A stretch of 64,000 nt of DNA from positions 576,332,868 to 576,396,867 of the forward strand of contig CM046878.1 of the NCBI GenBank assembly GCA_025667525.1, in the 5' to 3' direction. Below are positions 23,007-35,500 of this stretch, piece after piece. A program made the position numbers and the translations under genes. The notes beneath the pieces were generated by a model. The model did not search any database. It was not told the DNA's origin and worked only from the letters and a program-made list of their open reading frames with translations. The DNA comes from Glebionis coronaria. Taxonomy: Eukaryota; Streptophyta; Magnoliopsida; Asterales; Asteraceae. Position 1 is the stretch's first letter, and each line of letters begins with the position of its first letter.

Positions 23007-23792
23007 CTATGTTGCACGGGGACGGAAACGAGGACGGGGAAACGTCAATGTCTTAAAAATGAAGAAACGGGTACGGCGAGGAAACGTCTATGTATTTTAT
23101 AATATTTTAGTATTGATAAATTATCTTCCAACAAAAATATTACCATACATTAAAAATTAAACCAAATATTACTTTTAATTATCAATTAAAAACTCTTAAC
23201 TATCAAATTTTAATTCTTAACTATCAAATTGATTATTCAAAAGCATAATGATTAAGAGTAATGTAGAAAACTAAAAGCAACATCCACTTTTTGTATTGCT
23301 GGTTAAAAATACATCTACTTCTCATAAGATAATATAATTTTTTTGAAATATACTAATGAAACAAACAGGCATGAAAATAAAAATAATTATAAGAGCTGCT
23401 AAAAGTACAAACAATGAAACAAAACAAATGCACACCTCCCCACATGCTTCTACTGTTCTACAGTACAACACCCAAGTAACTAATATCATTATTTTTGTTT
23501 CTTTCTCTCTTTCCCCAACCTCTTATCTTCTTCCTCCACATTTCATTTCAGATTTTCATCAACTCAAAAAACTCACACTGGCTACATTTTTCCATGAGAA
23601 ACGTGACTTTTGAGCAGAGAAACGTTTCCCAAACGTTTCATGGGCAAGGACTGGCGTACCCTAAATAAAGAAACGTTTCACTTTTTCCGGGGACGTTTCT
23701 GAGGTGTTTCCGGTCGTTTCTTGGCGTTTCCCGTTTTTGAAACATTTCCGGGACGAGCACGACACCCGAGGGGGCGTTTCCGTGCAACATAG
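23007..23792. mobile_element. hAT-type MITE 1
   Basis: Perfect 13-bp TIRs (CTATGTTGCACGG) and a perfect 8-bp target duplication TGGGTCAG at 22999-23006 and 23793-23800. The ends carry GGGGACG/CGTTTCC-type repeats; the 786-bp element has no coding capacity. An 8-bp duplication is diagnostic for hAT. Confidence 0.9.
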
Positions 23793-23811
23793 TGGGTCAG
23801 TAACTGTTATG

Positions 23812-23965
23812 TAGGGATGAGCACGGGTACCGAGAAAACGGTACGTTACCAGAACCGTACCGGTTCTCAATACCCGGTACGGTACCGGTACTACAAAACA
23901 AGCGTAAAAAAAATTGGTACCATAGTAATTCGGTACGGTACTGAAACGGGAAAGATCGGTTTTTG
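23812..23965. repeat. GGTACC-rich repetitive segment
   Basis: A run of GGTACGGTACCGGT-like sequence, a common component of plant MITEs. No ends are found, so it is listed only as a repeat. Confidence 0.5.
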
Positions 23966-24254
23966 TACCTGAGTTCAATATACGTTTAAGAACTTGTATT
24001 TGTAGTCATGTGTTAAAAGAGTCTCAAACTCGCACTTCTGTTTTGGAATTTTAATCAATAAAACTTCATATTAATCAATCAAAGCTAAGAGAAGTGAAGC
24101 ATATTATCATTCCATTTTGATACTAATAAAAGCTTAATCCTAAATAGTAAATTTGGTTTACATAGCAAACATTTTATAACATCCCCTTGTATAAAGCAGC
24201 TAGCAGCAGCCCCCATCTTGCACCACAAGCCGTCAATTTTATTTTTTCATCCTT

Positions 24255-24655
24255 TCACTCAGTTTTGTTGCATTTGCTGCTGATAATGATAATGAGGATG
24301 TATGATGAATCTGTTGAATTATCATATGGATCTCTTGTTGTTTCTGATGGATTTGAGGCTCGAATGGTGATTAGAGATGGCATTATTGGTGGTTTCGTAT
24401 GATCTTCTTCGGCCACAATTTCTCTGTTTAAATTTTGTTGAGGAAATTAGTGTGGTTGGGAGGAAAATGGACACGAAGTTCAACAAAACTGTTTTTAGAA
24501 GACCAAAACTGAGTGACTACATCATCGTCAAAGGGCGTCTGCACTCTGACATTTTTGTTGGCAGGACCGTTCCAAAGGTCAGAGTTCAGACGTCCTTCGA
24601 CGATGGTATAGTCACCCTCTCAAGTCGTAACCGCCGCAAATTCCACAGATGAGGC
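24255..24655 (+). repeat. Dispersed repeat, copy 2, with short open frame
   Basis: The partner of 5556-5740. Downstream of the shared part a 91-codon frame (24377-24652) contains KLSDYIIVKGRLHSDIFVGR. It may be a gene fragment, but I cannot name it. Confidence 0.45.
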
Positions 24656-24818
24656 TACTATCGTTCTGTTTGTTTGTTTTTGAGTAATTTTTTTATTTCA
24701 GTTGATCTTATGTTTTTTTTTTAGTTTGAACTAGGGGTAGATAAACACTATTTTCAATAGCAACACCAAATACTACATAATTAGCGGTCCAAGGAAAATG
24801 TACCTAACAAAGCCTTAG

Positions 24819-25488
24819 GTGGTGTTTGTTTCAGTAAGATGTTTTATGTCTGAATCTGACTACCACCTCTTACTGGTAAGAGGTGGTTGTAATATTTGAA
24901 TCTGAATGAAATTACGTTGTTTGTTTTTTATACTTGTCTGAATGGTTTTCATTTTTCAACGTATATATCAAACACAAGATGAATAAAGAAAATATCGAGC
25001 TAAAAAAAATACTTTAAATAAAAAACTACACCAATCTTTTTAACTAGAAAAAGAATATACACATATGTTATAAGTATAAAGTATTTGAAAAAGTAAAAAT
25101 TCATATTCTTTTGACTACCACCCACGTGAACACTACATAACACAGTTAGATTATTAATTAAATATAATTCCTTTGTACTATTTTACTATTATTTCTCACG
25201 ATTCTCGATGTATCTTCTTCTTCCTCCAAATGATTCTCTATTTAGAAAAACTTCATATCGTTTTCTTTAGTTCTTTATACATATTAACAATACATCTATT
25301 AGATGAAAGCCGGTTTTGTAAGATTCAGAGGCAATAAGACTTGCTCCTCAACTCTGACTCGATCAGACGTTTACAGTCCTACCGCCTCTGACTCGCCGGA
25401 AAAAACAAACAAGCAAAACGTCTGACCGCGTCTGACTGGTCAGACGTCAGAGGCAGTCAGACCTTTTTTTGTGAAAACAAACACCACC
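24819..25488. mobile_element. Tourist/PIF-Harbinger-like MITE, copy 2
   Basis: TIRs GGTGGTGTTTGTTT and its complement, flanked by TTA and TAA, 670 bp. The same internal CCACCTCTTAC palindrome and TCTGACC motifs as copy 1. It is the inverted sister of copy 3, only about 100 bp away, and gives the uninterrupted form of the site hit by CACTA-2. Confidence 0.8.
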
Positions 25489-25594
25489 TAATAAAATATA
25501 TCATATGATTTTCGCAACATCTTAAGCCATTACCAGCATCGAGTAATAAACATCCAGTCCGCCTGGTCACGCTCAGGGTTAGGTGAACAAATTA

Positions 25595-26060
25595 GGTGGT
25601 GTTTGTTTTCACAAAAAAAGGTCTGACTGCCTCTGAAGTCTGACCAGTCAGACACGGTCAGACGTTTTGCTTGTTTGTTTTTTTTCGGCGAGTCAGAGGC
25701 GGTAGGACTGTAAACGTCTGATCGAGTCAGAGTTGAGGAGCAGGTCTTATTACCTCTGAATCTTACAAAACCGGCTTTCATCTAATAGATGTATTGTTAA
25801 TATGTATAAAGAACTAAAGAAAACGATATGAAGTTTTTTCTAAATAGAGAATCATTTGGAGGAAGAAGAAGATACATCGAGAATCGTGAGAAATAATAGT
25901 AAAATAGTACAAAGGAATTATATTTAATTAATAATCAATCTGTGTTATGTAGTGTTCACGTGGGTGGTAGTCAAAAGAATATGAATTTTTACTTTTTCAA
26001 ATACTTTATACTTATAACATATGTGTATATTTTTTTTCTAGTCAAAAAGATTGGTGTAGT
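25595..26060. mobile_element. Tourist-like MITE, copy 3, left part
   Basis: It starts with the TIR GGTGGTGTTTGTTT after a TTA and is near-identical to copy 2 in reverse. It breaks at AGT/CACTA, where CACTA-2 inserted, and resumes at 39395. Seen directly. Confidence 0.85.
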
Positions 26061-26084
26061 CACTACAACAATCCAGCCCTTCCC

Positions 26085-26510
26085 CATCGGGGTTTTCCCC
26101 AGCGACATGATGTCGCTGGGGAAAAGTCGCTAAACGACAAAAACTTTCTGACGTGGCAAACTTTCTCGAAAAAATTTTGACCAAAAAGTAAAGAAAATTT
26201 TCCCCAGCGACATGTCGCTGGGGAAAAGTTGACTGAATTTTGACCAAACTACTTCACAATTAATGCAAGCGGGAGATTAACCCGCCAACTTTTCCCCAGC
26301 GACATGTCGCTGGGGAAACTTTCTCCCACGTCTGATCCAAGTGATTAGCGTTAATGCGTTGTTTAATTTATACCAAAACTTTTCCCCAGCGACATGTCGC
26401 TGGGGAAACTTTTAGGATTCCCTCCAAAAGATATTAAGTTAACGCGCCTATTTTACAAAAAAGGAACAAAACTTTCCCCAGCGACATGTCGCTGGGGAAA
26501 CGTTGACTTC
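26085..26510. repeat. Left subterminal palindromes of CACTA-2
   Basis: Five or so copies of a 22-bp perfect palindrome with half-site CCCCAGCGACA occur, usually flanked by TTT and AAA, at intervals of about 75-110 bases. The first copy has an extra ATG insertion. The presumed role is binding of the TNP1-type protein. Confidence 0.9.
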
Positions 26511-26900
26511 TATTTGACCACCAATTTTCAGAAAATGTGTAATGTTTATATAATATTTTAGTAAATATAATATATATATTAAAAAATATAGTTATTAAAA
26601 TTTAAAATAGTATATCTCTTTTTATGATAAAAAAGTGAGACAAATGGTTAATTTTCCCGCTAATATTTTCCCGCCAATGTTTTCCGGCCAAAATTTTGCC
26701 CGCCAAAAGTTAACATTCACTGATAATTGTTAACATTCATTGTTAATATTAATTAAAAATTGTTAACATTCATTGAGGCTTACAAACAGACACGCCTAAA
26801 CCTAACTTTATTCTACACTGACACTTAAACACGCGCTTAATTAAACATGGATATTAAACCGATAATAGACTCATAAACAGGAAAACAGATACATCATAAA

Positions 26901-27365
26901 CTAGTTCAAACGAATGTTCCCCATGTCATCGTAAAGGTCGTGAAGTAGTGCAGCTGAATCCAATGTGTGCCTATCGGAGTTGCGGTACAACTCTATCGTA
27001 CGCTCAAGTACCATTATCATTCCATTCAAGCGCACACAGTTTGCACACGCTGAAGAGCTTGGAGAAGAAATTGGAATCGTTGAAGGTCTGGTAGAAGAGC
27101 TTGGAGGAGAAAAGCTCGTTGAAGGTCTTGAAGAAGAGCTTGGAGGAGAAAAGCTCATTGAACCTCCAAGAGATTTGATTAGTAGTTGGACGCGTTCGTC
27201 TTTCCATAAAAAAATTTTGCATCCATATGAAACTGGAGGTTGAACCCGTGAACGTGGACAAGCATAGTACAGTCTACCAAAGTTTTTAGTTGTCCACGAT
27301 TCTCGAAGAACTACATCTCCATGTCCACACCTGCACGGAAAAGCTTCATGCTTCAACATGTACAT
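26901..27365 (-). CDS. GRF-type zinc-finger protein carried by CACTA-2
   Basis: A complete 154-residue frame. Residues about 10-55 contain CRCGHGDVVLRESWTTKNFG, RLYYACPRSR and CKIFLWKDE. This is the GRF zinc finger (Cys-x-Cys ... GRxYYxCP ... Cys ... FxWxDE), a nucleic-acid-binding motif found in plant small proteins and in DNA repair factors such as NEIL3 and APE2. A Ser/Pro-rich linker (repeats of SFSPPSSS) follows, then a helical C-terminus around NCVRLNGMIMVLERTIELYR. It is antisense to the transposase genes. It is either a captured host gene or an accessory gene of this family. A non-coding satellite follows its 5' side, and no obvious promoter is seen. Confidence 0.65.
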   Translation of the reverse strand: MYMLKHEAFPCRCGHGDVVLRESWTTKNFGRLYYACPRSRVQPPVSYGCKIFLWKDERVQLLIKSLGGSMSFSPPSSSSRPSTSFSPPSSSTRPSTIPISSPSSSACANCVRLNGMIMVLERTIELYRNSDRHTLDSAALLHDLYDDMGNIRLN

Positions 27366-27499
27366 AATAACAATTTGTTTATGATGATAAGTGTGTGTAA
27401 TCTGCTGGTGGTTGTGATGATAAGGAGTGTGTGTGGTTCTCTTTTTATGCTAAAAAGTGAGGGAAATTGTTAACATTTTCCCTCCAATGTTTTCCCTCC

Positions 27500-29780
27500 A
27501 ATGTTTTCCCTCCAATACATTGAACCCTATCTAATACATTGAACCTATAATGTTGAACCCTATCTAATACATTGAACCTCTAATGATGAACCCTATCTAA
27601 TACATTGAACCTATAATGTTGAACCCTATCTAATACATTGAACCTATAATGATGAACCCTATCTAATACATTGAACCTATAATGATGAACCCTATCTAAT
27701 ACATTGAACCTATAATGATGAACCCTATCTAATACATTGAACCTATAATGATGAACCCTATCTAATACATTGAACCTCTAGTGATGAACCCTACTAATAC
27801 TATGAACCTATAATGATGAATCCTATCTAATACATTGAACCTATAATGTTGAACCCTATTTAATACATTGAACCTCTAATGATGAACCCTATCTAATACA
27901 TTGAACCTATAATGTTGAACCCTATCTAATACATTGAACCTATAATGATGAACCCTATCTAATACATTGAACCTATAATGATGAACCCTATCTAATACAT
28001 TGAACCTATAATGATGAACCCTATCTAATACATTGAACCTCTAATGATGAACCCTATCTAATACATTGAACCTATAATGTTGAACCCTATCTAATACATT
28101 GAACCTCTAATGTTGAACCCTATCTAATTCGTTGAACCTATAATGATGAACCCTATCTAATACATTGAACCTATAATGATGAACCCTATCTAATTCAATG
28201 AACCTCTACTGTTGAAACCTATCTAATACATTGAACCTCTAATGATGAACCCTATCTAATACATTGAACCTATAATGATGAACCCTATCTACATAAATAT
28301 CTTATATAAAAAATATACAATTATATGAAACTTATTATTTTTAATTATATAAAATTATAATAATACAATTATATAAAGTTATTATTATTAATCTATTAAA
28401 ACGTATTATTATCAATCAAAGTTGAAACCTATCTAATACATTGAACCTATAATGATGAACCCTATCTAATACATTGAACCTCTAGTGATGAACCCTATCT
28501 AATACATTGAACCTATAATGATGAACCCTATCTAATACATTGAACCTATAATGTTGAACCCTATCTAATACATTGAACCTCTAATGATGAACCCTATCTA
28601 ATACATTGAACCTATAATGTTGAACCCTATCTAATACATTGAACCTATAATGATGAACCCTATCTAATACATTGAACCTATAATGTTGAACCCTATCTAA
28701 TACATTGAACCTCTAATGATGAACCCTATCTAATACATAATGTTGAACCCTATCTAATACATTGAACCTATAATGATGAACCCTATCTAATACATTGAAC
28801 CTATAATGATGAACCCTATCTAATACATTGAACCTATAATGATGAACCCTATCTAATACATTGAACCTCTAATGATGAACCCTATCTAATAAATTGAACC
28901 TCTAATGATGAACCCTATCTAATACGTTGAACCTCTAATGATGAACCCTATCTAATACGTTGAACCTATAATGATGAACCCTATCTAATACATTGAACCT
29001 ATAATGATGAAACCTATCTAATACATTGAACCTCTAGTGATGAACCCTATCTAATACATTGAACCTATAATGATGAACCCTATCTAATACATTGAACCTA
29101 TAATGTTGAACCCTATCTAATACATTGAACCTCTAATGATGAACCCTATCTAATACATTGAACCTATAATGTTGAACCCTATCTAATACATTGAACCTAT
29201 AATGATGAACCCTATCTAATACATTGAACCTATAATGATGAACCCTATCTAATACATTGAACCTATAATGATGAACCCTATCTAATACATTGAACCTCTA
29301 ATGATGAACCCTATCTAATACATTGAACCTATAATGTTGAACCCTATCTAATACATTGAACCTCTAATGTTGAACCCTATCTAATTCGTTGAACCTATAA
29401 TGATGAACCCTATCTAATACATTGAACCTATAATGATGAACCCTATCTAATTCAATGAACCTCTACTGTTGAAACCTATCTAATACATTGAACCTCTAAT
29501 GATGAACCCTATCTAATACATTGAACCTCTAATGATGAACCCTATCTAATACATTGAACCTATAATGTTGAACCCTATCTAATACATTGAACCTCTAATG
29601 TTGAACCCTATCTAATTCGTTGAACCTATAATGATGAACCCTATCTAATACATTGAACCTATAATGATGAACCCTATCTAATTCAATGAACCTCTACTGT
29701 TGAAACCTATCTAATACATTGAACCTCTAATGATGAACCCTATCTAATACATTGAACCTATAATGATGAACCCTATCTAC
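27500..29780. repeat. 33-bp minisatellite of CACTA-2
   Basis: About 60 copies of a 33-bp unit with core TTGAACCTATAATGATGAAC occur. Variants carry CTCTAATG, GTTGAAC or AATTCRTTG. The array is interrupted at about 28290-28425 by an AT-rich block identical to the one that ends it at 29779, so a unit of about 1.49 kb was duplicated. Confidence 0.92.
28290..28425. repeat. AT-rich block inside the minisatellite
   Basis: Starts ACATAAATATCTTATATAAA and matches the sequence beginning at 29779, 1488 bases downstream. It marks the copied end of the array. Confidence 0.8.
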
Positions 29781-30370
29781 ATAAATATCTTATATAAAAA
29801 ATATACAATTATATGAAACTTATTATTTTTAATTATATAAAATTATAATAATACAATTATATAAAATTATTATTATTAATCATTTAAAACGTATTATTAT
29901 CAATCAGACTTATTATATAAATATATAATTATATAAAACGTATTATTATCAATCATTTAAAACTAATTTACATAAATACATTATATAAAAAATATATAAT
30001 TATATAAAATTTATTATTTTTAATTATATAAAAGTAAAATATACAATTATATAAAACTTATTATTTTTAATTATATAAAATTATAATAATACAATTATAT
30101 AAAATTATTATTATTAATCATTTAAAACGTATTATTATCAATCAAACTTATTATATAAATATATAATTATATAAAACGTATTATTATCAATCATTTAAAA
30201 CTAATTTACATAAATATCTTATATAAAAATATATAATTATATAAAACTTATTATTTTTAATTATATAAAAGTAAAATATACAATTATATAAAACTTATTA
30301 TTTTTAATTATATAAAATTATAATAATACAATTATATAAAATTATTATTATTAATCATTTAAAAGTAAAT
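29779..30370. repeat. AT-rich tandem repeats
   Basis: Three or so units of roughly 150-200 bp built from ATTATATAAAACTTATTATT, AATCATTTAAAACGTATTAT and related phrases. More than 85 percent A+T. No gene. Confidence 0.8.
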
Positions 30371-30384
30371 ATCATGAATTGTTA

Positions 30385-30665
30385 AAAAAGTTTCCCCAGC
30401 GACATGTCGCTGGGGTAAGTTTCGTTGACCAAGTTTAGAAATCCCTCCAAAAAATTTCATTAACGCTCTTCTTTCACAAACCGACAAAATAAAGGTTTCT
30501 CCAGCGACATGTCGCTGGGGTAAGTTTCGTTAATATCCAACGTTTATTAAACCAGCTGCGCAAAACGACAAATTCTAAGCTTTCCCCAGCGACATGTCGC
30601 TGGGGAAAAGTTCGTCAAGAAAAGGAAATTTTCCCCAGCGACATGTCGCTGGGGAAACTTCTGAC
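30385..30665. repeat. Internal block of CACTA-2 palindromes
   Basis: Four copies of the CCCCAGCGACA palindrome lie about 4.3 kb from the left end; another degenerate copy lies at about 31335. They have the same spacing as the true subterminal sites. Confidence 0.88.
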
Positions 30666-31430
30666 TAGACCTTATCCTCAACGATTTACAGAAACTTAGC
30701 TTATCTCTTTTTCTCTTCTCTCAAACAAACGCTGCCATCATAACCACCATTTACACCACCATTTACACCACCAATCATCACCACCATTTACACCACCAAT
30801 CATCACCACCGTCATCTCCAGCCATCCCCATCTGCGTAAAACCCCCACCCATATCCATCACCCTCACCAGTCACCACTGCTAATCACCACCACCATCACC
30901 CATATCCATCTCCATCACCCCCACCATCACCACTGCGAATCATCCCACCGGTCACCACTACGAATCACCCACACCACCACCACATCGAATCACCCACACC
31001 ACCACCATAGCAGTAGACCACCACTAGCCATAATTAAAGGTTTTGTCTTTCATTTTAAGTTTATATAAATTAAAGGTTTTGGTTTTTTTAATTCAATTGT
31101 TTTTTATATAAATTTATAGTTTTTTTAATTGAATGGTTTTTTTTAATTAATGTTTTATGTTATTGTAGCCGACCGCAGCCGACCGCAGCCGACCACAGCC
31201 GACCACAGCCGACCACAGCCGACAGCGCAGCCGACAGCGACCGACCACAGCCGACCACAAGTGACCACCACAACTAACAGTATGTTTTTTTAATTCTAAC
31301 TGATAACACTTATTTACTTATTTTTATCATTTTGGTTTCTCCAGCGACATGTCGTTGGGGATTTATAAACTAGTTAATTTCCATTAAACGTAAATCCAAA
31401 CACTCGTTAACTGTAAAAAACGCAAACCCA
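30666..31430. repeat. Low-complexity CAC and CAGCCGACC repeats
   Basis: A (CAC)n-rich segment (30740-31015) and a short CAGCCGACCA tandem run (31165-31260), separated by AT-rich sequence. No convincing coding frame. Confidence 0.75.
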
Positions 31431-31439
31431 AACACTCGT

Positions 31440-32110
31440 TATGTTGCTTATCGGCTTATCCGAATAAACTGTTTTTAAACAGCTTATCCTGATAAGCTTA
31501 TCAGGATAAGCTGTTTGAAACAGCTTATCCCGATAAGCTTATCAGAATAAGTTGTTTGAAAACAGCTTATCCTAATAAGCTTATCCGAATAAGCTGTTTT
31601 CAAACAGCTTATCCTGATAAGCTTATCAGGATAAGATGTTTGAAACAGCTTATCCCGATAAGCTTAGCGGAATAAGCTGTTTGAAAACAGCTTATTCTGA
31701 TAAGCTTATCAGGATAAGCTGTTTTCAAACAGCTTATCCGAATAAACTGTTTTTAAACAGCTTATCCTGATAAGCTTATCAGGATAAGCTGTTTGAAACA
31801 GCTTATCCCGATAAGCTTATCAGAATAAGATGTTTGAAAATAGCTTATCCTAATAAGCTTATCCGAATAAGCTGTTTTCAAACAGCTTATCCTGATAAGC
31901 TTATCAGGATAAGATGTTTGAAACAGCTTATCCCGATAAGCTTAGCGGAATAAGCTGTTTGAAAACAGCTTATTCTGATAAGCTTATCAGGATAAGCTGT
32001 TTTCAAACAGCTTATCCGAATAAACTGTTTTCAAACAGCTTATCCTGATAAGCTTATCAGGATAAGCTGTTTGAAAACAACTTATTCTGATAAAACTTAT
32101 CAGAATAAGC
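31440..32110. repeat. GATAAGCTTATC palindromic array
   Basis: About 670 bases of head-to-head units AAACAGCTTATCCTGATAAG / CTTATCAGGATAAGCTGTTT, so the whole array is quasi-palindromic and could fold on itself at many points. It has an internal duplication of about 290 bases: the run starting near 31450 repeats near 31740. Confidence 0.9.
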
Positions 32111-32286
32111 TGTTTGATATAAATGTTTTATTGAATTAAACCTTAGGAATGTTTTAGGATTTTAGCGATTAATTTCAGAAAATTCCCGTCTGAAATTGAT
32201 CAACCTATAGAAAACCCGTCCGAAGTTAATTTAATAGGAATTAACTTCGGAAAGTCCCCTGTTTGGGACTGCTTTTTGATTGTTTT

Positions 32287-32460
32287 GTCTCATTTAGGAT
32301 ATGAATGCGTATAACTGGTTTACTATTTGAGATGATTTCGACAGTGTTTCTCCTTTACTCCTACGAATATGTCTTTAAACACATATTTGGGGAGTTGAGG
32401 GGAAATGCTGCCGAAATTTTCTCAAATAGTAAATCGGTTATACGCATTCATATATGAGAC
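32287..32460. other. Long imperfect foldback upstream of TNP2
   Basis: The left arm beginning GTCTCATTTAGGATATGAAT and the complement of the right arm, beginning GTCTCATATATGAATGCGTA, stay aligned through TTTACTATTTGAGA, ATTTCG and AATATGT, almost to the apex near 32373. Arms are about 85 nt with scattered mismatches and one 4-nt gap. It lies about 125 bases before the TNP2 start codon, so it is probably in the 5' leader or promoter. It could be an siRNA or miRNA source, or a translational or binding element. Confidence 0.75.
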
Positions 32461-32584
32461 GAAGCATCAAAGAGTGGGTTAGGATTGCCTTCCATAGTTG
32501 CACTAGGTTAACAAAACATCTAGGATTGCTTTCCATAATTGCCTTCCATGTAATAATAACTAAATATACGGATAAAACGCAGTT

Positions 32585-35500
32585 ATGGTATTCGCTGATA
32601 AGAGTTGGATAAACAAACCGAAACTTTCCAAAGAATTTAATGACGGTCTTACAAAGTTCGTCAATCATTGCCGGCCGTTGGTGAATTCTGCGGGGAAAAT
32701 TAGATGTCCATGCAAAAAATGTCGAAATATATTATGGAAACCCATCGATGGGATTGGAATGGAAATTGCTATAAACGGGTGGGACCCACTTTATACCACA
32801 TGGCTCAAACACGGTGAACCGGCTCCACGTGCGCCAGTGATAGATAACCTAGGAGAACCTATGATGAGTGACATGACAGCGTTACTCAATGATTTTAGCT
32901 ATATTCCTTCGAATGAACCAACACAAGGAGATAATATTGGTGAGACTAGTAACCAACCGACTCAACCGCCTCAAGCCACTCGTACCGAGTTTGAAGAGTT
33001 GTATGCAATTGCCAACGAGGCGCTGTATGATGGTTGTGAACATGTGTCTCGACTAGACTTTATGGCAAAATTTACCTATTTTAAGGCTAAAGGAAAAATG
33101 ACAGATTCTTTATTCAATGAAATATTAGAGTTTCTCCGATATATGTTACCCGATAGTAAAGGATTCAAGTTCCCACTGAACTACTATGAAATAAAGAAGA
33201 CATTTAAAACGATCGGGTTAGGTTACGAGTCGATACATGCTTGTGAACACGACTGCTGCTTGTTTTGGGAGGATAATAAGAATCTGCAATTCTGTCCGGT
33301 GTGTAAAACGAGTAGATGGAAAGACACTAACACACCGGGGAAGAAAGTTCCTAGGAAGGTGTTGCGTTACTTTCCGATCATTCCTAGACTACAACGTTTG
33401 TACAAGTCTAGACACACTGCAAAAGACATGACTTGGCATGCTACTGGAAAGTGTGCGGAGCCTGGTAAGATGCAACACCCGGTTGATGGCGCGGCTTGGA
33501 AGAAGTTTGACTTGAAGTATCCAGAGTTTGCAGCAGAACCAAGAAATGTTCGACTAGGGTTGTGTGCTGATGGTTTCAATCCGTTCGGCAACCTTAGTCA
33601 GACCTACAGCATGTGGCCGGTTGTATTGACAACATACAATCTGCCTCCTTGGTTATGTATGAAAGAAAGTAACTTTATGCTGACGTTGTTAATTCCTGGC
33701 CCTAAATCCCCGGGCAAGGACATTGATATTTACTTGCAGCCTTTGATTAAAGACCTGAAGACTTTGTGGCACAAGAACGGTGTTGATACTACAGACATTA
33801 TTTCACAAAAGCAGTTCAAGATGAGAGCGATGCTTTTATGGACTATAAATGATTTTCCTGCTCGAAGTAGTTTGTCTGGGTGGAGTGGGCAAGGTTACTA
33901 TGCATGCCCTACATGTAACCTAGAAACTCCATCTATTCCTGTCACAAGCAAAATAGCTTATGTTGGCCATAGAAGATGGTTAAAGAAGCCCCATAAATGG
34001 AGGAGTTCACGTGTTGACTTCAATGGCCAAACTGAACAGAAAGATCCACCTAAAGATTATAACCAACCGGATGTAATCGAAGCGCAACATGCTAGATTGC
34101 TAAGGCGTAAGCCGGGTAAACATCCGAAACATGGGGGTGTGAAGATTTCCCGCAATGTTACAGTCGAGCTTAACTGGACTAAACGGTCTATTTTTTACGA
34201 GCTTGAGTATTGGCCTTTTATTTCACTAAGACACAATTTAGACATCATGCATATCGAAAAAAATGTGTTGGAGGCCATCTTGAACATTTTGTTAATGAAT
34301 GACAAAAGTAAAGACACCGCAAAAGCAAGACAAGACTTGAAAAAGATGGGCATTCGAAGACCTTTGTGGCTAACCGTAAACCACAAGGGGAAGACTGTGA
34401 AGCCCCAGGATGCGTATTCTTTAACACCAGAGAACCGAAAAAAGTTTTGTCAGTACATCAAAAGTGTTAAACTACCAGATGGGTTCGGATCATGCTTCAA
34501 GCACAAAGTGACCGATAATGATACAAATATAACGGGCCTGAAGTCTCATGACTGTCATATAATGATGCAACGTTTACTTCCTTACGGACTTCAAAATTAC
34601 TTGCCCGAACATATTGCAAAACCGATAATTGCACTGTGTTCCTTGTTTAAGCAACTCTGCTCTACAACTTTGATGGAGGAGGACATGTTGAAAGCTTCGG
34701 TCAAGGTGGTTGAAATTCTATGCGAGCTTGAGCGCATATATCCTCCTGCTTTCTTTGACATTATGATTCACTTGCCCATCCATTTAGCTCTAGAGGCTCT
34801 TGAAGGCGGGCCTATTCAACCCCGGTGGATGTATCCATTTGAAAGATTCATGAAGAAGCTAAAAGGTTATGTAAGAAATAAAGCTAAGCCGGAAGGTTCG
34901 ATCGCGGAGGGTTATGTTGCAGAAGAAGCATTGACTATAAGTTCTCAATATTTTCGGGGTGTTACCACGAAATTTAATCGTCCCGATCGTAATGTGGACC
35001 CCCTCCCTCAACGTGTAAGTTTCAGGTGTTCCGATCGGTATGCAAGCCGATTGGTTTACTGTCCTTTCCTCATTTTCCTACCGACGAGTACAAGAAAGTG
35101 AGATGGTATGTACTTAACAACAGTCCTGAGATCGACACGTACCAAGACCAGTTCCGGAGGTACGCGTTTTTTAATTTTGTAACTTTTTTTTTCTTAACTT
35201 ATCATTTAGACGACTTATTCTAATAGCATGAACGTTTTTCAGGTTATTTCCAGAAAAAGACAAGCTAGAAGAATTCCCCCACTGGTTTAAGACGCTGGTA
35301 AACTAACACTTATTTTGTGTACTTAAGTGTAAAAATAACAATATCATATTTTTAGTTTTCTATCTAATCCTATCTTCTTCATAGATCTTTGAACGTCACG
35401 CACAAAATCCCCAAGACCCAGAGTTTAGCCCAACCAGCGAGTTATTCGCTTTGGCTAATGGACCATTAAGGGCTCCAATGTCAGTAAACTGTTGCGTAGT

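Noticed and set aside
27500..29780. Possible CRISPR-like array (33-bp repeats)
   Set aside because: There are no unique spacers, the units abut directly, and the context is a plant CACTA transposon.
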